DNA of 64,000 nucleotides from Citrus sinensis (lineage: Eukaryota > Streptophyta > Magnoliopsida > Sapindales > Rutaceae): the NCBI RefSeq assembly GCF_022201045.2, contig NC_068558.1, positions 5,547,501-5,611,500 on the forward strand, written 5' to 3'. The notes under the pieces were generated by a model that was not told the DNA's origin, ran no database searches, and was given only the letters and a program-made list of their open reading frames with translations. Of this stretch, positions 1 to 11,695 are shown piece by piece (the stretch's first letter is position 1; every line of letters starts with the position of its first letter). A program made the position numbers and the translations under genes.

Positions 1-384
1 AAATCCAACGGCCAGCGCTTCCCAAATCGTAGTCTGTCTAAGGTAGCTTAGCTGCTCATCTCCTTTTCTTAAACAAAAATACTTGGCTTATTCCAAATGG
101 TTACATATAACCTGACGTATACTTCATGTTTTACGAACTTTTCGGACAATTGCAAATTCGTGTTTTGGTACATCAAATAATCTCAACTGTCAAACCTTTA
201 ATTTAACATCGGACGGTTTACCGTTTGAAGTTTCCAAGTATCTCAAGTCATTGACTTGATTAAGAATTTTCAGATCCCATATAAATTAAATGGCAAACAT
301 CCGTTAACTGGCTATTTCGTGGGATTATTTTTTTAAAATATTAAATAATAAATGTAGTCTATTCCAAACTCACAGTTGGTTCAG
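1..384. other. AT-rich intergenic DNA
   Basis: No open reading frame, RNA gene or repeat boundary could be supported here. The sequence is AT-rich noncoding DNA leading into the 128-bp duplication. Confidence 0.4.
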
Positions 385-645
385 AATTAGAAAGTTCCAC
401 TATCTATAATTTTTTTCAGAGTTATAAATATTAATAAATTTATTGTTCAACTGCATTAAATATTTATTGAGAGAGCTTTACCGCTTTAGTAGTTTTATTC
501 AGCTTGAATCTGAATTAGAAAGTTCCACTATCTATAATTTTTTTCAGAGTTATAAATATCAATAAATTTATTGTTCAACTGCATTAAATATTTATTGAGA
601 GATCTTTACCGCTCTAGTAGTTTTATTCAGCTTGAATCTGAATTA
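385..645. repeat. Tandem duplication, 128-bp unit, two copies
   Basis: A unit starting AATTAGAAAGTTCC at 385 is repeated head-to-tail from 513, with only about three substitutions between copies. The high identity implies a recent local duplication. The small reading frame that covers the second copy has no recognisable domain. Confidence 0.85.
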
Positions 646-1855
646 GGCGAGACTCAATATGATCGTCAAATACTAAATGTTTTAATACACATAAAAAAAT
701 TATTGTGTAATATTAAAGGGGCAAAAAAAAAAACCCTCTTATCACGTGTCTCCTCCAATTCGCAAGACACAAGATTTGCTCTCACAATGATAAAAGAATG
801 ACAAACTGAATACATATTGGAAGTCAGTCAATTGTCATGCAAAATAAAATCATTTAACAAAAGCTGAGCGTAGAGAAAAACCAATTAGAAGTATAGAGAG
901 CTAAAACTACGCCGGCCCTTGACGATTACACCGGACACTACTTGCGTTGCGTCAGTTGAGATAGCTTTATTGCTCTTTGAAAGCGAAACCAAAGATGTCC
1001 AGGACCATAGCTGCCTGCCTCAGTTGCTCACACAAACTTGTGAGCCGCCACTAACAAATATATGTGACGTGATTGGAGATGTCAACATTTACATGAAGTT
1101 TAAACACTCAAATATCAAATATTATAAAGAGATTTTATTGAATATAAAAAAAATATATGTGTGTAATTTAGATTTTTTAAGGCAAAATATAATTTAGGGT
1201 CTTTTTTTCACTTGTATTAATTAATTTGATTAAAATTCCCCAGCAATTGAATGAAAAATTGGGATCGGTGACATCGTTGTAATTGCGTAGAACTCCAAAA
1301 GCATGAGTTATAACGATCTATATAGGTGCATGTTATAAGATGAATGAAATTATATATGGAATCATTAAAGGTCTTTGCAGTTTCTTTAATATTTAGATTA
1401 ACTCCTGTATCACGTCTCACAAGTTAGCATGCATCAGAGAAACTCCATTGAAAATGATTTATTTATTTGTTTATTTTTAGACCACCTAATACTGGCCAAC
1501 AAACACAGAAGCCCTCAACAAATCAAACTATAGTTGATTTTTCAAATATGTCCATTTTATTCCATCTGCTAATCATATTTCATTATTATTTTGTCAAAAT
1601 TAATCAGAATAGAAGAAGTAATGTAATTAGAAATGAAGCAGTGGTTAACCCACCATAACACCAACAATCGAAGTCAGAATCTCCCATGAAAAGGCACGCA
1701 CGGCCACGGCAGAATCTTCTTAACTTTCTCGTAATCAATTTCTTGCTCCTTGATCTTATCTAACTGGCTTATATTGTTTCACTTATTATTATTAAATCTA
1801 AACAACAATTAACAATTCATCCGTATACTTCCCAAAAAGGGGAAAACAAAAAAAG
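646..1855. other. Intergenic DNA upstream of the metalloproteinase
   Basis: Short open frames occur here (for example 919-1197), but none shows a domain, a signal peptide or gene-like codon use. The stretch probably holds the distal promoter of the downstream metalloproteinase gene. Confidence 0.4.
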
Positions 1856-1860
1856 TCGTC

Positions 1861-1870
1861 TCTATAAATA
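1861..1870 (+). promoter_or_regulatory. Putative TATA box of the metalloproteinase gene
   Basis: The sequence TCTATAAATA lies about 60 bp upstream of the ATG at 1931. It is a good match to a plant TATA box and would give a short 5' leader of roughly 30-40 nt. The transcription start itself cannot be seen. Confidence 0.55.
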
Positions 1871-1930
1871 CGTATTAGATTTTCTTAATCCGAAATCCCC
1901 TGCAACCCCTGGCTCAATTCCCAAAACAAC

Positions 1931-3007
1931 ATGCTTCCAATTTTCAGTTATTTTTCAATCTTCCTCTACACCTCCCTCCTTCTTTCCCGCCCAATTTTTC
2001 CCGCCAGAATCATGCCGGACGCAGTAACTATAATAGCCGCCAACAACACTGCCCACAGCGCCACGTGGCACGACTTCGCCCGCTTCCTGGACGCCGAAAT
2101 GGGCAGCAACATAACCGGCATGTCCGAGCTCAAGAAATACTTCACCCGTTTCGGCTACCTCTCTTTATCATACCCAAATTTTACTGATGTTTTCGACACT
2201 CAACTCCAATCCGCCGTCGTTTTGTACCAGACGAGACTTGGTTTACCTGTTACAGGCAAGCTCGATTCTGAAACAATTTCTACGATCATGTCCCCAAGGT
2301 GCGGTGTGAGTGACACGTCATTCCGCCAGAAGATACATGCAACGAAACGTTACTCGTATTTTTATGGCAAGCCAAGGTGGGCACGTGAGTCTCCGATGAC
2401 GTTAACCTACGCGTTTTCAAAAACCGACATGATTGATTACATAGGTTTAACGGATGTGAAAGCCGCTTTCAAGCGTTCTTTTCAACGATGGTCGTCCGTT
2501 ATTCCCGTTAATTTCACCGAGATATACGACTACGACTCCGCCGATATTCATATCGGGTTTTATCATGGGGATCACGGTGACGGACAGCCGTTTGATGGGG
2601 TCTTAGGCGTGCTGGCCCACTCCTTTTCCCCTGAAAACGGAAGATTTCATTTTGACGCGGCTGAGACTTGGGCCGTTGATTTGGAATCGGTTAAGTCAAG
2701 GGTGGCCGTTGACCTGGAGTCAGTTGCGACGCATGAGATTGGGCATGTACTTGGGTTGGCTCACACTTCAGTTAAAGAAGCTGTGATGTATCCGAGCTTG
2801 ACTCCCAGGACTAGGAAAGTGGACTTGAAGGTTGATGACGTGGAAGGGGTTCAAGCATTATATGGGTCAAATCCTAATTTCAAATTTAGCTCTTTATTGG
2901 AGTCGGAAAATTTTTCTAATGATGCTATTGCACTTAAAGGTAGAACATCAAAGTGGACCATTAATTCTTTGTTAGTGGTTTTATTCTTACTTTCCTTGAT
3001 TACATGA
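1931..3007 (+). CDS. Matrix metalloproteinase (M10A matrixin), secreted, probably GPI-anchored
   Basis: A zinc endopeptidase of 358 residues in one exon, as is usual for plant MMPs. In order: an N-terminal hydrophobic signal peptide (about 1-24); a propeptide with a peptidoglycan-binding-like fold (about 45-120); the cysteine switch PRCGVSD (122-128), whose Cys blocks the zinc in the zymogen; and the catalytic domain (about 140-315). The catalytic domain has the zinc motif HEIGHVLGLAH (268-278) and the Met-turn VMYP (285-288). The last about 18 residues are hydrophobic after a Ser/Asn-rich stretch, as in GPI-anchor signals. There is no haemopexin domain, as in other plant MMPs. All key residues are intact. 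The family acts in the apoplast and is linked to growth and defence. The particular Arabidopsis counterpart among At1- to At5-MMP is not decided here. Confidence 0.95.
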   Translation: MLPIFSYFSIFLYTSLLLSRPIFPARIMPDAVTIIAANNTAHSATWHDFARFLDAEMGSNITGMSELKKYFTRFGYLSLSYPNFTDVFDTQLQSAVVLYQTRLGLPVTGKLDSETISTIMSPRCGVSDTSFRQKIHATKRYSYFYGKPRWARESPMTLTYAFSKTDMIDYIGLTDVKAAFKRSFQRWSSVIPVNFTEIYDYDSADIHIGFYHGDHGDGQPFDGVLGVLAHSFSPENGRFHFDAAETWAVDLESVKSRVAVDLESVATHEIGHVLGLAHTSVKEAVMYPSLTPRTRKVDLKVDDVEGVQALYGSNPNFKFSSLLESENFSNDAIALKGRTSKWTINSLLVVLFLLSLIT

Positions 3008-3302
3008 TGAGGGGCTTTTTTTCTTCTCCCTCTTGGTGTTTTCTTTTTGTTTTTGATATTTGTGTTTTTTTATTTCGTTTTTTGTGTCTTATATACACAC
3101 GTAGAAACATTGTTCACACAGTTAAAGGAAGTTCAATAATTCTTTGATTTTAGAAATATATTTTCATGAATATATAAATTTGGCATCTCTATTTCCACCT
3201 ACCCATGTGTACTTTCACATTATAGCGGCAATCATTTATAGGTTGAAAATATGGGAAATAAGAACCCACAAATTAAAAATGAGATAATTATAAGAGAGGG
3301 AC
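3008..3302. other. 3' flank of the metalloproteinase gene
   Basis: T-rich sequence directly after the stop codon probably holds the 3' UTR and polyadenylation signals. No sharp signal can be assigned. Confidence 0.4.
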
Positions 3303-3445
3303 TAGGATTAAGTGGTGAGTTAAGTTTTTGTTGAGTATTGAATTAATAGCTAAAATTATTTTAAATTTTTATTTTTTATTTATCTCATCTAACAACTATT
3401 GATTCAGTACTCAGTAAAAATTCAATTCAGTATCGAATCCTTATT
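3303..3445. repeat. Foldback (inverted-repeat) MITE-like element, about 140 bp
   Basis: The left arm (about 3305-3349) and right arm (about 3397-3442) are imperfect reverse complements of roughly 45 bp, separated by an AT-rich centre of about 45 bp. The outermost bases GGATT and AATCC pair. Target-site duplication is not clear: a TA flank is possible but unproven. The size and structure suit a small non-autonomous DNA transposon. Confidence 0.55.
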
Positions 3446-4179
3446 CATACGAGGGACAGGCTAAACCAAATGCCATACATGCACACTTTGTAAATCGTAA
3501 TTGGCACCCAAAGAATATGCCTACACTCGGAGAAGGCCCAAGGGGCGGCGCATGTCATAAAAGGTATCACTTACCATCCAAGAATGAAACTTGCCGTGAG
3601 CAGCGAGTGATTTCAAATATTAAGGTTGATGTATGGAGTTAGTCATATAGAAGGAAGTAATAGATGTCGAACTGAAAGGGTTTTAGGAACCTAATCCTGT
3701 TTTTTGTCATCAATGGGTCGATTTAGTCCAAGCTCAAATGTAGAAGAAAACTTAATTACATGGCGTGTTTAAAAGGGAGTATGAAGTAACATCTTTCTGA
3801 CGATTCACGAAAAGGAACTATACATAGTTTATAGAGCCATTCCTTTCGCGAATTCCAAATAAATAAACATAGAAAATTTGAAACCAAGGACTTATTTGCC
3901 GTCAAGTCCCGGTGTGAATTGCCATAACGCGAAGAATTCAAAGTCTGGTCGTCTCCACTTTATGGTCAAATCGACCCTCGACACAATGATAGAGACTGAC
4001 CAGCTTCATTTTCAGTAAGCAAGTCTACCCACCATATTACAAATACTTAAAAGTTAGATCAGTGTGTTTTGCGTTTCATTATGTAACATCACAAGTTATT
4101 GAAATTACAATTGCGTTACCTGGAATGTGGTTCGAGTTTCACTATGAGCAATATCTGCACATGTTTTACAACAGATTAA
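3446..4179. other. Intergenic DNA
   Basis: Nothing recognisable was found apart from short spurious frames. Base composition is less AT-rich at 3480-4020 than around it, but no homology is apparent. Confidence 0.35.
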
Positions 4180-4796
4180 GGTGACGTTTGTTTTTTAACT
4201 TAATGACTTAAAGTGACTTAACTTAATTAATTAAGTTAATTAGAGGTGTTTGTTTTTATAACTTAATAAGACTTTTTAGATAATTTTGACTTAATAAAAT
4301 AAGCTATTTTTTTCTTTTTACTTAATGAAAAAATCTGAATTAAGTCAATTACTTACTAATGTCAAAAATATTTCTGTTTTATAATTTATTTTTCATGTCT
4401 ATCCCAAAACTCACCCATAAATATTTACCCCACATAAAAATATCCATATTTTTTCTTTCTTATAATATATACGATAAAATTTGAAATTTATGGTATTTTA
4501 TATATTAAAATTCCAAAATAATTATGTAGTCACTTGAATATAGTTTTATTTATAAATGTTAAAATATTATGGTATTTAATATATTATTTATTTGACATTC
4601 AAATTTAATAAGGATACAAATGTAAAAGTACATATTTTCAACTTTTTAAGTTGAAAAAAACAAACAACTTAATACTTATTTTTTGAGATTCAGACAAAAA
4701 AATAAACATATTATTTAGATTCAGACATTCAGACCTATTCAGAATTCCGACTAATTGAGGTCTTTTCAGATTTAAGATAAAAAAACAAACGTCACC
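4180..4796. mobile_element. Tourist-like (PIF/Harbinger) MITE, 617 bp
   Basis: The ends are inverted repeats beginning GGTGACGTTTGTTTTTT; the right end reads AAACGTCACC on the plus strand. A 3-bp TAA is duplicated at 4177-4179 and 4797-4799, as expected for PIF/Harbinger insertion. The interior is very AT-rich, with TTAAGT-type subterminal repeats and no coding capacity, so the element is non-autonomous. Confidence 0.75.
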
Positions 4797-5370
4797 TAAC
4801 TTTTTTTAAGTTTCTTGTAGAGACTTGACTAGTTTTAGATGAGTGTCGTGAAAGTTACTTTATCACCCCCAAATTATTATTCCCCTTTTTACTATTTGTG
4901 ACGTAGAAACTCCTTTAACATCAATTATTATACATCAATTTCTTAACAACGACCATCTCAAATCATTTGTTATTCGTTCATCGAATAATGAAATTCTAAT
5001 ATCTGTGTTATCTTTAGTTGAACAACTAACAATTCTTAAAATTATTTATTTAACTATTATTTTATTTAATAAATATCAACATCACCTTAATGTGAAACGA
5101 GATCTTTAATAACTTAAAAGAGATCAGATCAGATGATGAAGAAATGACCCCACTCTAATCCCTCAAATAGTATCTCTTAGAATTTTTAATCATTTAAAAA
5201 ATAATAATTTATTTTTCCTACCTAGTGGGGTTTTTTTTTTTTTTTTTAGTTTTTTGGTTGAAAAGTTACCTACATAGTTGATAAACATAATTTATCTTAA
5301 CGGGTCACCAATCGGATTAGAAACATGTATTGTGTGGAACCATTGATCTTTCAGAACGACATTATAATAA
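4797..5370. other. Intergenic DNA
   Basis: AT-rich sequence with a T-run near 5228-5248. No gene or repeat boundary could be supported. Confidence 0.35.
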
Positions 5371-5379
5371 TATCATATA

Positions 5380-5490
5380 GGGTTATTTTCTGCCAGCCCC
5401 CATGTGTTTCAACAAAAGTTGCCGTGCACTCTAAAGTTTCAACAACCATCACCAAACCCCTAAATCAGCACATTTAGCCGTTATCTTTGA
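5380..5490 (+). repeat. Left terminal inverted repeat of the Pack-MULE
   Basis: About 93% identical to the reverse complement of 13663-13773. The match stops sharply after GTTATCTTTGA. Confidence 0.85.
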
Positions 5491-5622
5491 CAGATAGTCA
5501 CTCCATTGAGTGAAAAGACTTGTCTGCCCTTGATGTGAAAATTAGGCATCCAAAATTTAGGAATATATCGGGTGGTGCTATTCACACACTTTATGGACTT
5601 AAACACCCTTTCAATGTTTACT

Positions 5623-5870
5623 TATTCGAGTGAACATCCTACACTCCTGAGATTCAAGGAATTGTATCACCTGGAAAAAGGTTACACGATCAGTGGAAAT
5701 TTTGGGATATACAATACACAACACAAGCAGCAGAATAAGCAGGAAGATAATACATACCTTTGAAATAGCAATAGCTTCATCTAAACCAGGAGGAGGAGTG
5801 TCCAATAGTTCTCCTAGTTTTAATTCTCCTAACTTTGTCAACCATGTACAACCAATCAAGAGAAGAATAA
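5623..5870 (-). pseudogene. Captured fragment of a GET3-type (ArsA/Get3, GET3B-like) ATPase gene, downstream exons
   Basis: On the minus strand, 5845-5758 encodes LGELKLGELLDTPPPG followed by LDEAIAISK. A perfect plant intron of 87 bp follows (5757-5671, GT...CAG). The frame then continues at 5670-5623 with VIQFLESQECRMFTRI. This matches the tail-anchored-protein-insertion ATPase family; the chloroplast GET3B type is the closest by recollection. The match ends abruptly after FTRI. Upstream of LGEL the resemblance to the parent gene decays with a one-base shift near 5846. Retention of the intron shows capture at the DNA level, not from cDNA. No complete ATPase can be made from this piece. Confidence 0.8.
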
Positions 5871-5885
5871 ATCAAGATAACGACA

Positions 5886-5904
5886 TCAATTATTTATTTA
5901 TTTA

Positions 5905-5935
<31 letters not shown>

Positions 5936-5960
5936 TGTGTGTGTGTGTGTGTGTGTGTTT
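5886..5960. repeat. Compound microsatellite (TTTA)n-(TTA)n-(TG)n
   Basis: A run of TTTA and ATT repeats passes directly into about eleven GT dinucleotides. It lies in what looks like intron sequence of the captured GET3 gene. Confidence 0.9.
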
Positions 5961-6103
5961 GCACTATACCCCCATACACATGGCAAAGACAACTGAATCC
6001 TGAGTTAACAAAGTTGCTAAGTTAAACCAACCAAAATGAAAATGAAGCAACTACTGAGACTATCCATGACAAATCAAAATACAAGTCCAATCCAGGTGTT
6101 GAA

Positions 6104-7454
6104 TGTTAGAAAATGCATATTTATAAAGGAGAAAACCGTCATTTTACATTTCAAGTCTTACTAACAACCCTTACTTTTATGTATTTAACCTTCTTGTGAT
6201 TTAATTACATGTGTTTTATTTTAATTAAGTATTTTATGTATTTTAGGGGCATTATAGTAATTTCAAATTAAAGGAGAGATCAGACGGCAAAACAGACATC
6301 ACTTTTGAACTTAGGACGGTCGAAAACCTTAAGAGGAGCATAAAAGAAAAAATGGCACTATTCATATGTACGGTACTATTCACGTGTACGGTACTATCTA
6401 CATTACTGTTCACAACACTGTTCACATAGACGGATCGATGACGTGGCATTGACCGATGATGTGGCATTGACTGATGAGGTGTCACGATCCTGTTGGGCTA
6501 AAATTCTTATGTATTGTTGATGGTGACGTGGCAGCATATCATTGGATGAAAAATCTCGCGTACGGTACATGCATCACACAAGATTATTTTCAACCAAACC
6601 GCGTTACTGTTCATCCGAGTCAAACCGCGTTACTGTTCATCCGCGTGGTCAAACCGCGTACTGTTGACTGATGATGTGGCGCAATCCTGAGCGTCCAAAC
6701 TAGTTTTAATCCGATGACTATGATTTACTTGATGTATCTATAAAAAGGGGGCATCTCCCTCCTAATTTGATATCTCTGAATCCATTTTTGGGATCCATTT
6801 TCTGTAATTCTCTCTCCATCTTGTATTTTCTTCGTATTTTAATAAATTCCCATTTTACCCCTAGTTCAATTATGAGTAGCTAATTTTCTTTTAAGCTTGG
6901 GTTGAAGGTGAAGTCTCAACATGTGTCATGGGCTTAATTTGGTAAATTTATTTTCTCTTCCCCTCTAATTTTTGTGGATGTTTTGACTTCTCGTCGACAA
7001 ATAATACTAATCTTGTCTAGTACCGCCTTGGTTTCACCAGCCCTCTAGTACAAGGTTATTATTATTTGGCACGATAAGCCCTTAGCACCATATTGATTAG
7101 AGCGTGGTTCATGAGGTGTGGATTCCCCCCTCATGATTTAATTGGCATTAATACAGATTATTTAGCCCATGATGCATGTTGATACGGATCCAGATACCCA
7201 AGTACGTTATTTCAATAGAATTTTCTTCAATTTATTCTCGCCATTTCAATTCCAAATTTAGAATTTATTCTCGCCATTTTAATTTAAGTTTTAGCATATT
7301 CCAAATCATTTCCACCATAAATCCAACAACCCATTTACAAAATTAATTCTATACACAATTAAAATCCACCTTCTCGTGGGATCGACACTCGTCACCATTA
7401 GTCTATACTACAATAGATTCGTGTGCTTGCGAGTACATTAAAATTTGCACAACA
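6104..7454 (+). repeat. Single Ty3/gypsy-type LTR, 1.35 kb
   Basis: The block begins TGTTAGAAAATG and ends GCACAACA, that is TG...CA. It has a promoter-like CTATAAAAAGG at about 6738-6748, an AATAAA at about 6840, and short internal repeats containing ACTGTTCATCCG and CAAACCGCGT (6590-6665). A tRNA-Asp-type primer-binding site follows at 7461-7478, which is typical of Athila/Tat gypsy elements. No second copy of this LTR exists in the window, so the element is not intact. Confidence 0.7.
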
Positions 7455-7460
7455 AGTTTT

Positions 7461-7478
7461 TGGCGCCGTTGCCGGGGA
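7461..7478 (+). other. tRNA-Asp-type primer-binding site
   Basis: TGGCGCCGTTGCCGGGGA matches the 3' end of plant tRNA-Asp plus CCA and sits 6 bp after the LTR end. Copia elements normally use initiator-Met tRNA (TGGTATCAGAGC). The primer site therefore belongs to the gypsy LTR, not to the copia coding region downstream. Confidence 0.8.
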
Positions 7479-7810
7479 GGTAAGTAATTTTTATTCATAG
7501 AATTAATTTTTGTGAATAATTTCCTTTATTTGTTTTATTGTATTTTTTATTAAAAAAAAAGTGAATCCGCATTTAGAGGTTAGTAATTTCTTTTCTTTTT
7601 CTCTTCTTTAAATTCCTATAATTTAATTTTCAAGTTATTTTTTTTTCTTTGTAATTTTTGTTTATCTTACTAATTCTTTTCAGTTAATTTATTTCACGTA
7701 TTTATTTTTGTATATTTTTATAGAAAGTTTGTAATAGCGCAATAAGGTTAGTATCGTAATTTCTCCCTCTTCTTTATTTTTATTTATTTTGTTCCCATCT
7801 TTATTTTTTA
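7479..7810 (+). other. Gypsy-type leader up to the junction with the copia body
   Basis: T-rich, untranslated-looking sequence follows the primer-binding site. The copia gag similarity starts near 7810, inside the domain and without its N-terminus. This places the breakpoint between two different retroelements at about 7800-7815. Confidence 0.5.
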
Positions 7811-10317
7811 TTATATTTCTTAAAGTGGCATATGTTCTTGATCCGAAATTGGAACCATTTCCAGAACCAAGAGAAGATGATACCGAAGTTGTTAAGGCTG
7901 CAAGGAAACGTCGTGAAGATGATGAATTGATGTGCCGGGGTCACATACTCAATACGCTTTCTGACAGGTTATATGATCTCTACAATTCTATGACTTCTCC
8001 GGTGGAAATTTGGAATGCTCTTGAGTACAAATACAAAACGGAGAAAGAAGGTACCGACAAATTTCTTGTATCTAAATATTTTGATTTTATTATGGTAGAT
8101 ACAAAATCCATTCTTGATCAAATACATGAGTTACAAATTATTGTTGCTAAGCTTCAAGAGTTAAAAGTTGAAATTTCTGAATCATTTCAAGTTGGGGCTA
8201 TTATTGCTAAATTGCCTCAAAGTTGGAATGATTATAGAAAGAAACTCCTTCATAGTAAAGAGAACATAACTTTAGAAGAATTGCAAAAACACTTGGTAAT
8301 TGAAGAAGAGACTAGGTCTCGCGAATCCAATGATAAGCATGATTCTACTAAAGTTAATGTTGTTGAAGCTAGTAAATTCTCAAAGAATTTTAAAGTCAAG
8401 AATGACAAGAAATTCAAAAAGTCCAGCACACAAAATTTTTCTAGAAATTGTTTCTTTTGTGGTAAGAAAGGCCATCACCAAAGTAATTGCAGATTCAAGA
8501 AGAAAAATGAAGAAGTGAATTCCCATAAAGCTAATGTGATTGAAAACAAATCTGAAGAGATTTGTGCTATGGTTTCTGAAATGCAAATTGGCATGATTAC
8601 CGAAACAAATATGGCTGAAACTAAGTCCTATGATTGGTGTCTCGATTCGGGTGCAACAATTCATGTTTGTAATGATAAGAAATTTTTCTTATCATACAAA
8701 GAAGAAACAGAAGGACAAATGGTTCTTATGGGGAACAATAATGTAGCCATAGAAGCAGGGAAAGGAGTAGTTGAGATCAACTTCACTTCTGGAAAGAAAG
8801 TCACATTGTATAATGTCTTTCATGTACCTTTCGTTAGGAAGAATCTTATTTCTGCTAGTTGTATGTGTAAGCATGGGCTTAAGATTGTGCTTGAGGGTAA
8901 TACTTGTATTGTGTCAAAGAATGGATTATTTGTTGGGAAAGGGTATTCTTGTGATGGAATGTACAAACTCAGCATTAATAATAATAATATCAACTTAGCT
9001 TATATTGTTGAGTCTTGTGATGTTTGGCATGCTAGATTAACACATTTGAACTTTAGATCTTTGAAATACATGTCTAAGCATGGTTTGATTAATTGCAATG
9101 ATGGTAAAGGTCATAAGTGTGAAATCTGCATCCAAGCTAAATTAACTAAGAAACCTTTTCCTAAAGCTGAACGAAATACTCAAATATTGGATTTAATACA
9201 TACCGATATTTGTGAGTATAATGGCATGTTAACAAGAGGAGGTAAGAGGTACTTTATCACTTTTATTGATGATTGTTCTAGATACACTTATGTTTATTTA
9301 CTTAGAACAAAAAATGAAGCTTTTGATAAATTTAAAATTTTCAAAGCTGAAGTTGAGAACCAAAAAGATAAGAAAATCAAAATGATTCGTAGTGATAGAG
9401 GTGGTGAATATTTCTCAATTGAATTTAATAATTATTGTGAAGAAGTTGGAATTATTCACCAAAGATCAGCTCCATTTACTCCTCAACAAAATGGTTTGGC
9501 TGAAAGGAAGAATAGGATCTTCACGAATATGATAAATTCCATGATCCTTAATGCAAAACTACCAAAGAATTTGTGGGGGGAAGTATTACTCACTGCATGT
9601 CATATTCATAACAGAATTACATCTTTGAAAACACATATATCTCCTTATGAAATTTGGAAAGGAAGAAAACCAAACTTGATGTATTTAAGGGTCTGGGGTT
9701 GTTTAGCTTTTTATAAAATACATGAACCTAAGTCATCAAAGTTGAGTGCTAGAGGTATAAAAAGTGTTTTCGTAGGATATGCTGAAAATTCCAAGGCTTA
9801 TAGGTTGTTAGATTTAGATTCTAATGTGATTGTGGAATCTAGAGATGTTAAATTTATAGAGAATAAATTTCAACATGATTATAATATTGAATTAGAATCA
9901 AGTATTGATCAACCATGTGTTAAGACTCCTAGTACCTCCACTAATAATAATAAAAGGAAAGAGTCTATGACATCTTTCGAACCAAGGAGGAGTCAACGTG
10001 AAAAGAAAGAAAAGAGTTTAGCTCCGGATTTTATTTCATCACAAGCACTACTCTTCTTGGTTGAATGGGATAGAAAGAATGTACTTAACAAAGTACCATT
10101 GTTGTTAAATATTGAAAAAGATCCAAAGACATTTAGCGAGGCTATGTCTTCTAGAGACGCTTCTTTTTGGAGAGAGGCGGTAAATGATGAAATGGATTCA
10201 ATTATGTTAAATCAAACATGGGTCTTGGTTTATCTTTCTCCAGGATCTAAACCAATTAGCAGCAAATGGGTATTTAGAAGAAAGTACAATAGTGATTGGT
10301 TCTTTGCAAACTTTTAA
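7810..10317 (+). pseudogene. Copia gag-protease-integrase coding region (5' truncated)
   Basis: Residue numbers count from 7789. A UBN2/copia gag region lacks its first about 80 residues. A CCHC zinc knuckle of form CX2CX4HX4C lies at about 221-234, and the aspartic protease motif DSG at about 286-288. A GAG-pre-integrase HHCC zinc region lies at about 425-458. The integrase catalytic triad D473, D536, E572 has the canonical 35-residue final spacing. The frame shifts by one extra base around 10285-10295 at the start of reverse transcriptase. The apparent N-terminus from 7789 comes from the leader and is not native gag. Confidence 0.9.
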
Positions 10318-10975
10318 AGCTAGATTAGTAGCCAAAGGGTTTAAGCAAAGAAATGGTATTGATTATTTCGATACATATGCCCCGGTAGCTAGGTTAACTT
10401 CTATAAAAGTGCTATTTGCAATTGCTTCATTGAACAATTTGTATGTGCATCAAATGGATGTTAAAACAGCTTTTCTTAATGGTGATCTTGATGAAGAAAT
10501 CTATATGGAACAACCTGAGGGATTTATTTTGCCTGAAAATGAGAAAAAGGTATGCAAGTTAGTCAAATATCTTTATGGCTTAAAGCAAGCACCAAAACAA
10601 TGGCATGAGAAGTTTGATTCGGTAATTTTATCACATGGTTTTAAGCATAATAATGCTGATAAATGTGTATATTTTAAATTTACGAATGATATTGGTATGA
10701 TTATATGCTTGTATGTTGATGACTTGCTTATCTTTGGAACTAATATGCAAGGAGTAGATGATACAAAGAAGTATTTAACTTCACAATTTAAGATGAAAAA
10801 TCTTGGTGAAGTAGATACTATCTTAGGTATCAAAGTGAATAAACATAGTGGGGGTTACTCATTGTGTCAATCTCATTATATAGAGAAAGTGCTTCTTAAA
10901 TTCAATTATTTGAAATTTAAAGAAGCTAATACCCCATATGATTCTAGTATTAAATTACTAGAGAATTCAGGCTGA
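10292..10975 (+). pseudogene. Copia reverse transcriptase segment
   Basis: This continues the polyprotein after the frameshift. The polymerase motif YVDD is encoded at about 10712-10723, and the upstream QMDVKTAFLNG motif is present. The frame ends at a TGA (10973-10975), and a second stop, TAA, follows four codons later. Both are compatible with C-to-T changes (CGA and CAA in the ancestor), an inference from the family pattern. Confidence 0.9.
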
Positions 10976-11014
10976 GTAGTAGCATAACTAGAATATGCTA
11001 GTGCTATTGGTAGC

Positions 11015-11695
11015 TTGATGTATGCTATGCATTGTACGAGGCCTGATATAGCATTTGCAGTTTGCAAAATGTCAAGATTCACGAGTAACCCTAGCGTTGA
11101 ACACTGGAAAGCAATTGGTAGGATACTTGGTTATCTTAAAAAGACCATTAATTTGGGTTTGTTTTATAATGATTATCCTGAAGTACTGGAAGGATATTCA
11201 GATGCTAGTTGGGTAACCAATACAAGAGATAATAAATCCACTTCTTGTTGGATTTTTACAATTGCTGGAGGAGCGATTTCTTGGGCTTCAAAGAAACAAA
11301 CGTGCATAACTCATTCAACAATGGAAAGTGAGTTTATAGCACTTGCGGCTGCAAGCAAAGAAGCAGAATGGCTGAGAAATTTATTGTTTGATATAATGTT
11401 GTGGCCACAGCCGATGCCATCTATTTCTTTGTACTGCGACAGTAAAGCTACATTGTCTAGAGCTTATAATAAAGTATATAATGGAAAGTCTAGACATATT
11501 AGCTTGAGACATGAATATGTGAAACAATTAATAGCAGATGGTGTTATTAATATTGTTTATGTTAGGACTAATAAGAACCTAGCAGATCCTTTAACAAAAT
11601 GTCTTTCAAGAGACTTAGTTAAGGATACATATTTTGGAATGGGATTGAAACATTTACATAATAAAGTCACCAACGACGGTAACCCAACTATGTAG
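11015..11695 (+). pseudogene. Copia connection and RNase H segment
   Basis: This is the same polyprotein frame resumed after the two stops. It encodes the copia RNase H with the YSDASW motif (about 11199-11216), the conserved E in STMESEF, and the ADPLTK tail motif. It ends naturally at TAG, 11693-11695. The intact C-terminus contrasts with the truncated N-terminus of the element. Confidence 0.9.

Noticed and set aside
919-1197. 92-codon reading frame
   Set aside because: No ATG-supported start, domain or conservation signal; ends in AT-rich low-complexity sequence.
5693-6025. 110-codon plus-strand frame
   Set aside because: It is the antisense shadow of the captured GET3 fragment and runs through a microsatellite.
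7789-7812. Apparent N-terminus of the copia polyprotein
   Set aside because: The first codons derive from the T-rich gypsy leader; native copia gag sequence begins only around 7810, in mid-domain.
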